From positions 620,001 to 684,000 of the forward strand of contig NZ_CP150629.1 of NCBI RefSeq assembly GCF_038022665.1: a stretch of DNA of 64,000 nucleotides, given 5' to 3'. The DNA comes from Methanolobus sp. WCC4. Its GTDB lineage: Archaea > Halobacteriota > Methanosarcinia > Methanosarcinales > Methanosarcinaceae. This document shows, one piece after another, positions 17,619-26,351 of the stretch; position 1 is the first letter of the stretch; the number at the start of each line of letters is the position of its first letter. The translations under genes and the position numbers were made by a program. The notes under the pieces are model-generated. The model made no database searches, was not told the DNA's origin, and worked only from the letters and a program-made list of their open reading frames with translations.

Positions 17619-18101
17619 TCAGGCTCTTTTCCAGTATCTGTAGCTAAATATCATGAATGCTGGCAGGAAAGCGAGTGCACATAACATGTATATCGTTCCT
17701 GAGCCTGCAACTGCGAAAAGAGGGTTGACCGGCAGAGGCCAGAAAGGACTGATGTCCGTGTAAAGGGGTGCATCAAGAAGTACGTGGCTCCATATCCCGA
17801 TTATGGCTCCTGTCAGGACCGAATGTAATGAGTAGCTTTGCTCTATTCTCAGTCTATCGGTAATTTTTTGCAACCATGTCCTTTGTGAAAAGACCAGCCA
17901 TGCAAGTAGCAGTCCTATGGCTGTTGCGACCAAAAGGGTGTGCAGTGGTCCGTGAAGAGGCCTGCAACCTGTGAACATGCAGTATGTGGCTCTCACATCT
18001 ATAATGACGCTTCCGATCAAAATAGAAAAGAGGTTGACCTTTTTCTCAAAGACCTCTCCGAGAAGTAAGGCCGGTCCGAAATGGAAAGGTGTGAAGGGCA
18101 T
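17619..18101 (-). CDS. YdjM-like membrane-bound metal-dependent hydrolase
   Basis: Integral membrane protein of 160 residues with about four hydrophobic segments, resembling the YdjM/DUF457 family of membrane-associated putative metal-dependent hydrolases. Histidines placed as in that family are seen in FTPFHFGPALLLG, CRPLHGPLHTLL and IIGIWSHVLLDAPLY. The enzymatic activity has not been shown for the family. It lies 5 bp after the SppA stop and is therefore the second gene of that operon, which suggests membrane-linked function. Confidence 0.75.
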   Translation of the reverse strand: MPFTPFHFGPALLLGEVFEKKVNLFSILIGSVIIDVRATYCMFTGCRPLHGPLHTLLVATAIGLLLAWLVFSQRTWLQKITDRLRIEQSYSLHSVLTGAIIGIWSHVLLDAPLYTDISPFWPLPVNPLFAVAGSGTIYMLCALAFLPAFMIFSYRYWKRA

Positions 18102-18106
18102 TCACA

Positions 18107-19369
18107 TCAACTGATGTATCCGTAGGGGTTTCCTTCGTAATAGGTTATGAATTCCTCTGAGGTTACGTCCACACCTGTCTCTGAGCTGAAAAGCAGGCTT
18201 GAGAGAGTTGGTTTGTTCATGTATACCACGGTTGGCTCACCTTCGATCCCGCCAAGCTCTGCTGCCATATCTATGGAATCGTAGAGATTGCCCATCTCGT
18301 CCACAAGACCGAGTTCCTTTGCCTCGGATCCGATGTAGATCCTTCCGTCTGCAAGGGCTTTGACCTCGCTGAGGCTCATATCCCTGCCTTCTGCCACGTC
18401 CTTGATGAATTCATTATAGACCTGTGAAACCACCTTGTTGGCATACTCCTTCTCTTCGTCAGAAAGTCCTCTCCACGGGTATCCCATGTCCTTGGTCTCT
18501 CCTGATTTCACCACATAGTATTCGATACCCTCGGAATCGTAGTATTTCGAGAGGTTCTGGAATATCCATATCGTTCCTATGCTTCCAGTCATTGTGGTGG
18601 GATTGGCAACGATAAGATCTGCCGGGGCTGAAAGATGATATGCTGCACTGGCTGCGGTGCTTCCCATGGATACTACCACAGGTACTCCGCTCTCACTTGC
18701 CTTTTTGACCTCGGAGTATACTTCCTCGCCTGCAGTGGATGATCCTCCTCCACTATTGACCCTCAGGACGATGGCTTTCACATCCTCGTCATCCAGGGCT
18801 CTCCTGATGTTGTCCGAGATCTCTTCGGAGCTTACGTAACCGAATCCACCTGGCACGGTACTGGTAACAAGGGTTCCTTGAATGTAGATGACCGCTACCT
18901 TGCCATCTGAAGAATAGATATCTCCATTGAATGCCTGGTAGATGGCTGCAAAACTTGCACCGATGACGAAAAGGAGAACTGCTATAATGGCAACGTACTG
19001 CCATTTACGGCTTTTCTTTTTGATAACAGGAGGCTCCCGGGATGGTTCTGTATAGGCCTTTCTTCCTTCAGCCTGTGGTTCGGTTTTTACTTCTTCCACG
19101 GCTGGCTCAGGAGCGATATATGCAGGTGAACCGCTTGCGTTGTCCTCTGTATTATCTTCGGTCTGCACGGTCGCAGTCTCGCCGGACACTGCGACTACGT
19201 TTTCATCCTCAACAGGCGTGTCGTTTTCAGATACTCTGACTTCTTTATCGTCCGAAGGGACGGAGCTATCGCTGTCCTTCTCTTTATCGTCATAGCTATA
19301 CGGGTAAGTATGATAACCGGGATAGTCCCCATCATCCTCTGTTTTTCTATCTTTATTGTCTCCTGTCAT
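18107..19369 (-). CDS. sppA: Signal peptide peptidase SppA (S49) with long acidic N-terminus
   Basis: Membrane-bound serine protease of family S49 that degrades leftover signal peptides or membrane protein fragments. Residues 1-122 are hydrophilic, strongly acidic and probably disordered; one membrane helix follows (about 124-146), then the protease domain. The Ser-Lys dyad is predicted at Ser241 (SMGSTAASAAY) and Lys293 (KSGETKDMG). The length of 420 residues is longer than compact archaeal SppA proteins because of the N-terminal extension, which would lie on the cytoplasmic side if the protease faces outward. It is co-transcribed with a YdjM-like membrane protein. Confidence 0.9.
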   Translation of the reverse strand: MTGDNKDRKTEDDGDYPGYHTYPYSYDDKEKDSDSSVPSDDKEVRVSENDTPVEDENVVAVSGETATVQTEDNTEDNASGSPAYIAPEPAVEEVKTEPQAEGRKAYTEPSREPPVIKKKSRKWQYVAIIAVLLFVIGASFAAIYQAFNGDIYSSDGKVAVIYIQGTLVTSTVPGGFGYVSSEEISDNIRRALDDEDVKAIVLRVNSGGGSSTAGEEVYSEVKKASESGVPVVVSMGSTAASAAYHLSAPADLIVANPTTMTGSIGTIWIFQNLSKYYDSEGIEYYVVKSGETKDMGYPWRGLSDEEKEYANKVVSQVYNEFIKDVAEGRDMSLSEVKALADGRIYIGSEAKELGLVDEMGNLYDSIDMAAELGGIEGEPTVVYMNKPTLSSLLFSSETGVDVTSEEFITYYEGNPYGYIS

Positions 19370-19503
19370 CTCATTTCCATCCCGCGTATAACATGTCCGT
19401 GAACATTCAAAAACCTTGCCTCATGACGGGCGAGCGAAATATATTTTATAATTGCACGCAATGCAACATCAGAACTATCGAGTAATTCCCATGGAGATAA
19501 TAA

Positions 19504-21543
19504 ATGTCAAACATTCCTTCTGATAAAGCCGTGCTTGTTACATGCGGCCTTCCGTATGCGAACGGAAAGGCTCATGTGGGGCACCTTAGAACATATATCC
19601 CCGCAGATATCTATGTGAGGTCACTGAACAAGAACTCACAGGAGACTACATTTGTCTGCGGCTCCGATACCCACGGCACTCCTATCGTTGTGAACGCAGA
19701 GGAGCTTGGTATCACACCTAAAGAACTCATGCAGAAGTATCATGTCCACTTCGAAGAGGTATTCAGGAAGATGGGTGTGAGGTTCGATGCCTACGGGACC
19801 ACTGATGATGAAGAGAACCACAACCGTACACTTGAGATAGTCGATAAGCTGATGGAGAAGGGTTATGTCTATCCCAAGGTGATCGAGATCGCATACTGTT
19901 CTCAGTGTGACCGTTTCCTGCCTGACAGGTATGTAGCAGGTACATGCCCACACTGTGGTGAGCAGGCACGTGGTGACGAATGTGATCAGGGATGTGGCAA
20001 GCATCTGGAACCCGGTGAGCTCAAGGAACCAACATGTACTATATGTAAGGGTCCTGCCGAGTACAGGGAACAGGAACATTTCTTCTTCAAGCTCTCAGAG
20101 TTCAAGGACTTCCTGATGGACCATCTGGAACACCTTGGCGGTACACTTAACGCACGTAATTATGCAATGGGATGGATCAAGCAGGAGCTCACTGACTGGT
20201 GTATCACCAGGAACCTCGAATGGGGTGTGAAGTTCCCGGGACATGACGACCTCGTGGTATATGTCTGGGTGGATGCTCCTATAGGTTACATGGCCTTCAC
20301 GGAAGAGTGGGCAGCAGAGACCGGCGGAGACTGGGAGAAGTTCTGGAGAGGTGACTGTCCGATAGTCCATTTCATCGGTGGGGACATCATCTATCACCAC
20401 TGCATATTCTGGCCTGCAATGCTCAAGGGAGCGGACTACAGCCAGCCTTCAGCAGTGGTCGCTTCAGGTATGCTGAAGATCGAGGATAAGACCTTCTCAA
20501 AGAGCCGCGGATATGTTGTCTGGGTCGAGGAGGACTATCTTGACCATGGTTTCCATCCTGACCTTCTCAGATACTATCTTGTAAGTTACACCTCGCACAC
20601 CAAAGAGGTCAATTTCTCATGGAAGATCTTCCAGGACAAGATCAACACCGAGCTTGTTGGCGTGCTGGGTAATTTCCTGTACAGGAACCTCCTCTTCGCG
20701 TTCAAGAACTTCGGGGAGATCCCTGAGGGAGACATCGACCCTGAGGTTCTGGAGAAGATCAACTCCACCATTGAAGAGGTTGTCAGGGCTAACTCCGAGT
20801 ATGAGTTCAAGAAGGCTGCTGACACTGCAATGGCCCTTGCATCATACGGAAATTCATACTTCCAGGCAAATGAGCCCTGGAAGCTCATCAAGGAAGACAA
20901 GGATGCCTGCGGAAAGGTTGTTAAGAACTGCATCCAGCTTGCAAAGGCACTCATCCTGCTGTTCGAGCCAATGACCCCGGGCAGCATGGAAGTGGCATGG
21001 AAGCAGATCGGCATGGATTCTGATGTCCATGAAGTTACATATGAAGAAGCAACCGTCGAGGTAGTGAGCGGAACAAAGCTTGCAAAGCCGGGAATCCTGT
21101 TCACCAAGCTTGAGGACGATAAGATCGATCAGATGGAAGAGATCTCATCCAACCGTGTAAAGGCAGCAATGGCAAAGGAAGCCGGAATCAAGGAAGTAGA
21201 AATAATGGAATACAAAGACGAAATAGAATATGATGATTTTTCAAAGCTTGATATCAGGGTAGGCAAGATCCTCACCGCTGAGAAGGTCAAGAAATCAAAG
21301 AAACTCCTGTGTCTTCAGGTAGACATAGGAGACGAGGAACCAAGACAGGTAGTTGCAGGTCTTGCAGAACACTACGAGCCAGAGGAAATGGTCGGCAAGA
21401 CCGTTAACGTGCTTGTGAACCTGAAACCTGTAAAGCTCTGCGGAGTCGAATCCAGAGGAATGCTCCTTGCAGCTGATTCAGGCGAGAAGGTTTCCCTGCT
21501 CAGTACAGATAAGGATATGGACCCCGGATCCAGCATTTGCTGA
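19504..21543 (+). CDS. metG: Methionyl-tRNA synthetase with C-terminal tRNA-binding domain
   Basis: Class I synthetase charging initiator and elongator tRNA-Met; 679 residues. The HIGH motif is [13 protein letters not shown], the zinc knuckle runs from CSQCDRFLP to CTICKGPA with eight cysteines, and the KMSKS loop is [11 protein letters not shown]. Residues from about 575 form a fused EMAP/Trbp111-type OB-fold tRNA-binding domain ([18 protein letters not shown]). The ATG at 19504 has GGAGATAATAA directly ahead. An inverted repeat TTGCA-CGCAA-TGCAA near 19453-19467 lies in the promoter region. Confidence 0.97.
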   Translation: MSNIPSDKAVLVTCGLPYANGKAHVGHLRTYIPADIYVRSLNKNSQETTFVCGSDTHGTPIVVNAEELGITPKELMQKYHVHFEEVFRKMGVRFDAYGTTDDEENHNRTLEIVDKLMEKGYVYPKVIEIAYCSQCDRFLPDRYVAGTCPHCGEQARGDECDQGCGKHLEPGELKEPTCTICKGPAEYREQEHFFFKLSEFKDFLMDHLEHLGGTLNARNYAMGWIKQELTDWCITRNLEWGVKFPGHDDLVVYVWVDAPIGYMAFTEEWAAETGGDWEKFWRGDCPIVHFIGGDIIYHHCIFWPAMLKGADYSQPSAVVASGMLKIEDKTFSKSRGYVVWVEEDYLDHGFHPDLLRYYLVSYTSHTKEVNFSWKIFQDKINTELVGVLGNFLYRNLLFAFKNFGEIPEGDIDPEVLEKINSTIEEVVRANSEYEFKKAADTAMALASYGNSYFQANEPWKLIKEDKDACGKVVKNCIQLAKALILLFEPMTPGSMEVAWKQIGMDSDVHEVTYEEATVEVVSGTKLAKPGILFTKLEDDKIDQMEEISSNRVKAAMAKEAGIKEVEIMEYKDEIEYDDFSKLDIRVGKILTAEKVKKSKKLLCLQVDIGDEEPRQVVAGLAEHYEPEEMVGKTVNVLVNLKPVKLCGVESRGMLLAADSGEKVSLLSTDKDMDPGSSIC

Positions 21544-21559
21544 TCGTTCAGTAAGGTTC

Positions 21560-21604
21560 TTTTTTGAGGATGGGCCGTGAAGGTCCATTCTGTTTTGATT
21601 TTTT
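21560..21604 (+). terminator. Terminator region after metG
   Basis: A T6 tract (21560-21565) is followed by a 7-bp hairpin (ATGGGCC-GTGAA-GGTCCAT, 21570-21588, with one G-T pair) and a second T6 tract (21599-21604). This looks like a composite terminator for the metG transcript. Confidence 0.5.
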
Positions 21605-22291
21605 AGTGGATCTGTTTTTTGTTCCTGTGAGCTATACTTTTGGAATTTTCAGATCACTGGCTCTGTAGAGATCCTGATAATTACAACTTTTGTCTCTGAA
21701 TTTTTCAATAACTGTATAATTCCAATAGGGTTCAGGATGATGGTGAAGGAATACGCCACCTGCGGTGGATGGTTGCATTGTTCTTTGTTGCCAATGATCA
21801 ACTGCTTTCAATCCTTTTTCTGCAGATTGTGATTAAAAACGCTATTTTTCCTCATAAAATTGATGATCTGAGATCATTTCAGGCATTCACGATTGTATGA
21901 GCCATTCAAGCGCAGGTTTCTACAGAGCAAAAAAATGAGCAAATATAAATGCTGGCATTTTTGAAAGCAAAGCAAAATTATCTGTTATTGCAAGAGCTGT
22001 ATATCTGTGAGAGGATTATGCGCAGCATCTATATTCATAGGGCTTCAGATGAATCTTTCATCCGGCTCTATACACCGGATAGGTATGAACACGTACATAT
22101 AATGTCGGTGATCATTTTTTGAAAAATGTATGTGTTTCACGCCTGTATGTGGTTAAAATGGACAGTGATGTACATGGGCTTATAGGAATGGTCAGATTCA
22201 AACCAACATATTTACATGCAACCACCCATTAACATATAATTAACAAGATTCCCTGTCATTTTCAACAACTTAAAAACAGGAAGTAATACCA
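21605..22291. other. Gene-free stretch between metG and a small ORF
   Basis: About 690 bp with no convincing coding frame. It holds the second repeat copy (21659-21840), a 6-bp hairpin ATCCGG-CTCTATACA-CCGGAT (22060-22080) and a longer imperfect hairpin between GAACACGTACAT (from 22087) and ATGTATGTGTTTC (to about 22139). The last 60 bp contain an AT-rich CATATAATTAACAAG element that may be the promoter of the small gene at 22292. No tRNA is seen. Confidence 0.5.
21659..21840. mobile_element. Insertion-element remnant, copy 2 (truncated)
   Basis: Starts with GGCTCTGTAGAG, resembling the terminal GGCTCTGTC of copies 1 and 3, and shares TTTTTCAATAACTGTAT, CCACCTGCGGTGGATGGTTG, CATTGTTCTTTGTTG and a TTTTTCTGCAGA block with them. 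The right half with the CCGGCGAAGCCGG hairpin is absent or unrecognisable, so this copy is diverged or truncated. Confidence 0.6.
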
Positions 22292-22486
22292 ATGCTCAGT
22301 ATATCAGAATTGAAGGACCGGTTTAAAGAACAGGATCTGATATCACTTCTCTTTATGCGGGACTATGAGCTGTACGAAGGTATGATGACGAACTGCTGTG
22401 AAGAAAAGTGTCTTTCATGGGATTCCATTAAAAATGAGTGCAGGCTGTACAGGCCTGAAGAGCTGTTGAATAAGGATACAAAATAG
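22292..22486 (+). CDS. Small cysteine-containing protein, function unknown
   Basis: A 64-residue acidic protein not assigned to a family with confidence. Four cysteines occur in the C-terminal half (NCCEEKCLSWDS...NECRLY), a spacing that could bind zinc or an Fe-S cluster. The ATG is preceded by AGGAAGTAA, an acceptable ribosome binding site, and an AT-rich promoter-like element lies about 50 bp upstream. It ends directly before the convergent toxin gene stop at 22487. Coding is plausible but not proven. Confidence 0.5.
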   Translation: MLSISELKDRFKEQDLISLLFMRDYELYEGMMTNCCEEKCLSWDSIKNECRLYRPEELLNKDTK

Positions 22487-22750
22487 TTAATAGATTATAT
22501 CATGATGGTCGTAGTCAAGGATCCTTATCGCTTTGTTATCCTCATCAATCTCGTAGATAAGTACAAAAGAAGAGTCGATATGTACTCTCCTTGCACCGTG
22601 CAGATCACCACGTAATGGTTTATAATGATAGGGATTCTGGACAATTTGTTGAACCTTCTTGCCAATGATGCTCATCTGTTTTGGATTCTTTTTGGCAAGC
22701 TTCATGAATTTCCTGTCGACGATCTCAGATACAACAATGCTATATTCCAT
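22487..22750 (-). CDS. RelE/ParE-superfamily toxin
   Basis: An 87-residue toxin of the RelE/ParE superfamily, typically an mRNA-cleaving RNase acting on the ribosome. Visible hallmarks are the basic helix KFMKLAKKNPKQMSIIGKKVQQI, the NPYHYKPLRGDLHGARRVHI core and the C-terminal strand AIRILDYDHHDIIY, where a histidine/tyrosine end resembles YoeB/Txe-type toxins. It follows its predicted RHH antitoxin gene by 5 bp. Confidence 0.85.
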   Translation of the reverse strand: MEYSIVVSEIVDRKFMKLAKKNPKQMSIIGKKVQQIVQNPYHYKPLRGDLHGARRVHIDSSFVLIYEIDEDNKAIRILDYDHHDIIY

Positions 22751-22755
22751 TGTTT

Positions 22756-22974
22756 TTACCCGTAACGTTCAGAAAAATCAGCAACCTGAATGAATTTTCC
22801 TTTTCTGATGTTGTCGAGTTTCTCCAGATATTCCTGCTTTGCTTCTGGTTCCTCAGATATCACGCTCTCCATGAACATCTGTATCTGCTTGCTCATGCTC
22901 ATTCCATGAGACTTACACAGAGCGGAGAATTTTTTATATGTAGCTTCATCTACATTGAAAGTCTTTAATACCAT
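22756..22974 (-). CDS. Ribbon-helix-helix antitoxin
   Basis: Predicted antitoxin of 72 residues. The N-terminal MVLKTFNVDEATYKKFSALC fits a ribbon-helix-helix DNA-binding fold (one strand plus two helices), and the acidic C-terminal half (EEPEAKQEYLEKLDNIRKGKF) is the likely toxin-neutralising tail. The ATG at 22974 is favoured over an in-frame GTG at 22983 because AGTGAT lies seven bases upstream. It is the promoter-proximal gene of the pair; an inverted repeat precedes it. Confidence 0.8.
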   Translation of the reverse strand: MVLKTFNVDEATYKKFSALCKSHGMSMSKQIQMFMESVISEEPEAKQEYLEKLDNIRKGKFIQVADFSERYG

Positions 22975-23309
22975 CGATATCACTGTAATTAACTAATGTT
23001 TAATAATCTTATTTAACATTAATTAAAGAAATCTATTCTTTCATTATCGGAGATAAAATACGTCAGTCATAGGAAATAGAGTTAAATATCTAAAACATAC
23101 AACGATCTTTCTTGTCTTCTTTAAATACTCCAATCGTGGGCTCACAGTGTAAGCAGGTTGCTCCGTACATCTTTGGATCTTATATTAGTCCGGGATATGA
23201 TATATTTATACAAGATATGTTTATATAATTTAATTGTCAACCCTACATGATATAAAGTTGCTTTTTTGCTTCTTTTACTATTACAATCACTTAGCCCGGG
23301 TCATCAGAA
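22975..23309. other. Intergenic region with divergent promoters
   Basis: 335 bp between the antitoxin and the histidine kinase gene. The left end holds the inverted repeat described separately. The right part has strong TATA-like stretches (GATATATTTATAC around 23199-23211 and TTTATATAATTTAATTG around 23219-23235), probably the kinase promoter, giving a leader of roughly 60-80 bases. No coding frame or tRNA was found. Confidence 0.5.
22991..23024 (-). promoter_or_regulatory. Putative autoregulatory operator of the toxin-antitoxin pair
   Basis: Imperfect inverted repeat with perfect 7-bp core arms TAATGTT (22994-23000) and AACATTA (23015-23021), in an AT-rich block just upstream of the antitoxin gene. 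RHH antitoxins usually repress their own promoters by binding such sites. Role inferred from position. Confidence 0.5.
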
Positions 23310-25403
23310 ATGGAAATGGAAAAAAAGGACATCTTTCTACATTCAATACTGTTTGTATTTACAGTGTTCCTGATGATTATTTTCAGTTACCTTTTATTCT
23401 CATCCAGTCTCAATGACATTGAAGAGCAGTATGTTATGCATAACACCCATATGCTGATCGATGAGATAGAAGATGATGAGATCAGAGTTGTCAGCTCAAG
23501 TGCTTCGAATCTGGCATTGTACGCACAATATGAAAGTATGTACACAAATACAAGCAAGCTCTATCATCTCTTATCTGATGACGGATTACTCAGGGCACAC
23601 GGTATTGAATCTCTTCTCATCTATGATCCTTCAACAGCATCTCCTGTCTTCGAGCACACGATAAGCGGCTATCCGCCATCTGATGATATCGAAGGATATA
23701 TCGTTTCCAATCCTGATATCTTTTCAAAATGTATTACTGAAGGTTCTCTCTCAGGTCTGGTCTTTATCCCTGAAAGGACAGTGGTAGTTGCAATGGAGTG
23801 CTTCAGTTCGGGAAATGGGAGTGCCTCTGTTATTGTAGTGTCCCACATGATCGACCTGAATTCAACAGGAGATGTATCTGATGGCCATATATCGGTCGTT
23901 ATGGAAGACATAGAACATGGTTACGCTGTTAGTGGTTCAGCAAATCTGATAGCAGGTAATACTTCACTCAGTTCATTTGAAGCAGGCCTTCCTGCAGGAG
24001 TTGTTCCATTATACGACATAATGGGGGATCCGGTAAAGTTACTAAAGGTAGGAACAAAAGGCCAGACCACTGCAGAAGGACTGGAGATGGTGTTCTATCT
24101 TGCTGTTATAATAGTTTTTCTGGGTTCCGTTGAACTTTACCTCCATATCTATCTTGCAAAGAATGTGAACTATGCCAAATTCAATCTTCTCGTCCATGGA
24201 CTTGGGAATATACAGAGAAGTGGAGATCTCTCATCCAGGGTAATTATCGAAGGTGATGACGAGGTCAACTTGCTGGCAAATAGCATAAACGAGATGCTGG
24301 GGTCACTTGAGGAAAAGGAAGGAAAATATCATTCTCTTTTCGAGCAGTCAAATGATGCTATCATGCTTTTAGGTCCTGATGCTTCTTTGATCGATACGAA
24401 CAGCAAGACATCTGAATTGCTCGGATATACGTATTCTGCACTTCATACCATGGATATCAGATCCTTATCTCCAGAAGGTTATTCACCGAACCTTGTCGAT
24501 ATCTATGAGGATACCATGAATAAAGGATCTGTCAGGTCCGAGATCAGGTTAAGTCTGTCCAGCAAAAAAGATATCTATGCAGATATAAGTTCCTCGATGA
24601 TCGATGAAGAAAAGGGCACGGTTCAGTTGATCATCCGTGATATAACTGAAAAGAGGATCTATGAGGATGCTTTGTTACATGCAAAGGTCGAAGCTGATGC
24701 TGCCAACCATGCAAAGAGCCAGTTCCTTGCAAATATGAGTCATGAACTGCGTACCCCCTTAAATTCCATTATCGGCTTCTCGGATATGTTGCTATTACAG
24801 TCTTTCGGGGTAATTAATGAGAAGCAAGAACGTTACCTGGGTAATATTTCAAATAGCGGGAAACATCTTCTGACCCTCATAAATGATATTCTGGACCTAT
24901 CCAAGATAGAGGCAGGAATGATGGACCTGAATGCGGAGGAGGTATCAGTTACAGATCTGGTTGATGAGGTCGTAGGAACCGTTTCTTCACTTGCATCAAG
25001 GAAAGATCTCTCCTTAACATCAAATATCGATACGGAACTGACTCTGATCGAAGTTGATAGGAATAAGATAAAACAGGTTCTTCTGAATCTCCTTGGCAAT
25101 GCTATCAAGTTCACTCCTGAAAAGGGCAGTATTACTGTGGAAGCAGGAAAACATGGTAAAAATGTCATATTTGCAGTTAAGGATACAGGGATCGGTATAT
25201 CTAAGACCGATCAGGCATACCTTTTCTCTGAATTCACACAGGTAGATTCTGATCACAATCGTAAATATGAGGGAACAGGACTTGGACTCGCTCTGGTAAA
25301 GAAGTTCGTGGAAATGCACCAGGGACATGTCTGGGTAGCAAGTGAACCCGGAAAAGGTTCCATCTTCTATTTTGAGATCCCGGTAAAAGGGAACAAAAAG
25401 TAA
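23310..25403 (+). CDS. Membrane sensor histidine kinase (CHASE4-like, HAMP, PAS)
   Basis: Two-component sensor kinase of 697 residues. A first membrane helix (about 10-32) and a second (about 252-275) enclose an extracellular sensor domain resembling CHASE4. A HAMP-like region (about 285-335), a PAS domain (about 345-455), the dimerisation/phosphoacceptor box (FLANMSHELRTPLNSIIGF, His478) and a HATPase domain with N-box (NLLGNAIKFTP), DTGIGI and GTGLGLALVKKF follow. No response regulator gene is adjacent, which is frequent in methanogens. The signal is unknown. Start ATG at 23310, with a second ATG two codons later. Confidence 0.9.
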   Translation: MEMEKKDIFLHSILFVFTVFLMIIFSYLLFSSSLNDIEEQYVMHNTHMLIDEIEDDEIRVVSSSASNLALYAQYESMYTNTSKLYHLLSDDGLLRAHGIESLLIYDPSTASPVFEHTISGYPPSDDIEGYIVSNPDIFSKCITEGSLSGLVFIPERTVVVAMECFSSGNGSASVIVVSHMIDLNSTGDVSDGHISVVMEDIEHGYAVSGSANLIAGNTSLSSFEAGLPAGVVPLYDIMGDPVKLLKVGTKGQTTAEGLEMVFYLAVIIVFLGSVELYLHIYLAKNVNYAKFNLLVHGLGNIQRSGDLSSRVIIEGDDEVNLLANSINEMLGSLEEKEGKYHSLFEQSNDAIMLLGPDASLIDTNSKTSELLGYTYSALHTMDIRSLSPEGYSPNLVDIYEDTMNKGSVRSEIRLSLSSKKDIYADISSSMIDEEKGTVQLIIRDITEKRIYEDALLHAKVEADAANHAKSQFLANMSHELRTPLNSIIGFSDMLLLQSFGVINEKQERYLGNISNSGKHLLTLINDILDLSKIEAGMMDLNAEEVSVTDLVDEVVGTVSSLASRKDLSLTSNIDTELTLIEVDRNKIKQVLLNLLGNAIKFTPEKGSITVEAGKHGKNVIFAVKDTGIGISKTDQAYLFSEFTQVDSDHNRKYEGTGLGLALVKKFVEMHQGHVWVASEPGKGSIFYFEIPVKGNKK

Positions 25404-25435
25404 TTTCGGGGTGTTGTTCGGGGTATGAATATCCT

Positions 25436-25957
25436 CTATTCCTTCTCCAACACCATCTCAAGATAGGATGTCCTTATAGAATCCTCTTCTCCTATCCCGA
25501 AATTCTCCAGAAATGAGAATATCTGCTTTTTGTGGGTCTCGATATCCGACTCTGCGCCGATCTCGACTTCCATGAACTCGCCAAGTCCTTCGACACTGTC
25601 AAGGCAGATGGTCATATCCTCGTATTTGAAGACCTCTCTTATCTTCTTAACGACACCGGATTCGTAGAATCCAAGTGCAAGCAGGATGCTTCTTGTGTTT
25701 CCGCCATCGACATCAGTCTCGAATTCCTCACGGGTCTTGGATACGGTGTCCAGTTTCTTTCCCTTGTAGGTCATGACCGAACGGCCGTCGACGGAGCGTA
25801 TCCTCAGTGCTTCATCAGTGTTCCCGAAATCCCGGTGAGGGGCGTTGAAATAGGTGTCGCTGTGATGCTGGACACCTATAAAATGAGCACCCATGTCGGT
25901 CAGCAGTTCCTTTGCCTGCTGATGATCGGCACGGGCTTTAACTTCTATCTCTAACAT
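25436..25957 (-). CDS. CYTH-domain protein (class IV adenylate cyclase / triphosphatase-like)
   Basis: A 173-residue CYTH tunnel-fold protein. The N-terminal EIEVKAR matches the ExExK metal/phosphate signature; further charged strands are seen in DEALRIRSVDGRSVMTYKGKK, TREEFETDV and LDSVEGLGEFMEVEIG. Family members are class IV adenylate cyclases or inorganic/thiamine triphosphatases, and the activity cannot be told from sequence. Its start overlaps the DUF35 gene end by 7 bp, so it is translated together with the mevalonate-entry operon, which is unexpected. Confidence 0.88.
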   Translation of the reverse strand: MLEIEVKARADHQQAKELLTDMGAHFIGVQHHSDTYFNAPHRDFGNTDEALRIRSVDGRSVMTYKGKKLDTVSKTREEFETDVDGGNTRSILLALGFYESGVVKKIREVFKYEDMTICLDSVEGLGEFMEVEIGAESDIETHKKQIFSFLENFGIGEEDSIRTSYLEMVLEKE

Positions 25958-26346
25958 TTCTCAGGGACAAATTTGGTACCGTAGTAGATCATACCCTGTT
26001 CGCCGTCCTGTCCCAGCTTCCTGAACACAGGACTGACCTTCATGCCGATAGACACGTCTTTAGGATCGCATATGATCTGGCTTGTGAGGCTTGGTCCTTC
26101 CACCAGTTTGATAATAGCGAGGACATAAGGGGTCTGACCCTCAAAACCTTCAGCTGCGGTGTGTATAACAGTGAACGTCACGACCTCACCTTTTCCACTG
26201 AACTTGAAATCCTCTATCTCTCCCTCACGCCTGCATGCAGGACACATGTTACGTGGCGGGTAGAAATATTCATCGCACTGTTTACAGTGGGTACCAACAA
26301 GGTTGTATCTTGCTATCTGTTTTCTCCAAAATCGTGGTACTGACAT
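25951..26346 (-). CDS. DUF35 OB-fold/zinc-ribbon scaffold of the thiolase-HMGCS complex
   Basis: A 131-residue DUF35 protein. An N-terminal rubredoxin-like zinc ribbon (CKQCDEYFYPPRNMCPAC) is followed by an OB-fold. In methanogenic archaea the homologue holds acetoacetyl-CoA thiolase and HMG-CoA synthase in one complex that channels acetoacetyl-CoA. The gene sits directly after both partners here. AGGTGAT precedes the ATG at 26346, which decides the start against an in-frame upstream codon. Confidence 0.9.
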   Translation of the reverse strand: MSVPRFWRKQIARYNLVGTHCKQCDEYFYPPRNMCPACRREGEIEDFKFSGKGEVVTFTVIHTAAEGFEGQTPYVLAIIKLVEGPSLTSQIICDPKDVSIGMKVSPVFRKLGQDGEQGMIYYGTKFVPEKC

Positions 26347-26351
26347 GATAA

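Noticed and set aside
22486-22486. Amber (TAG) read-through as pyrrolysine in genes ending with TAG
   Set aside because: I looked at several genes ending in TAG (for example the Tag glycosylase, DUF35, CYTH and TPD genes); each already has the expected family length, and downstream frames lack family continuation.
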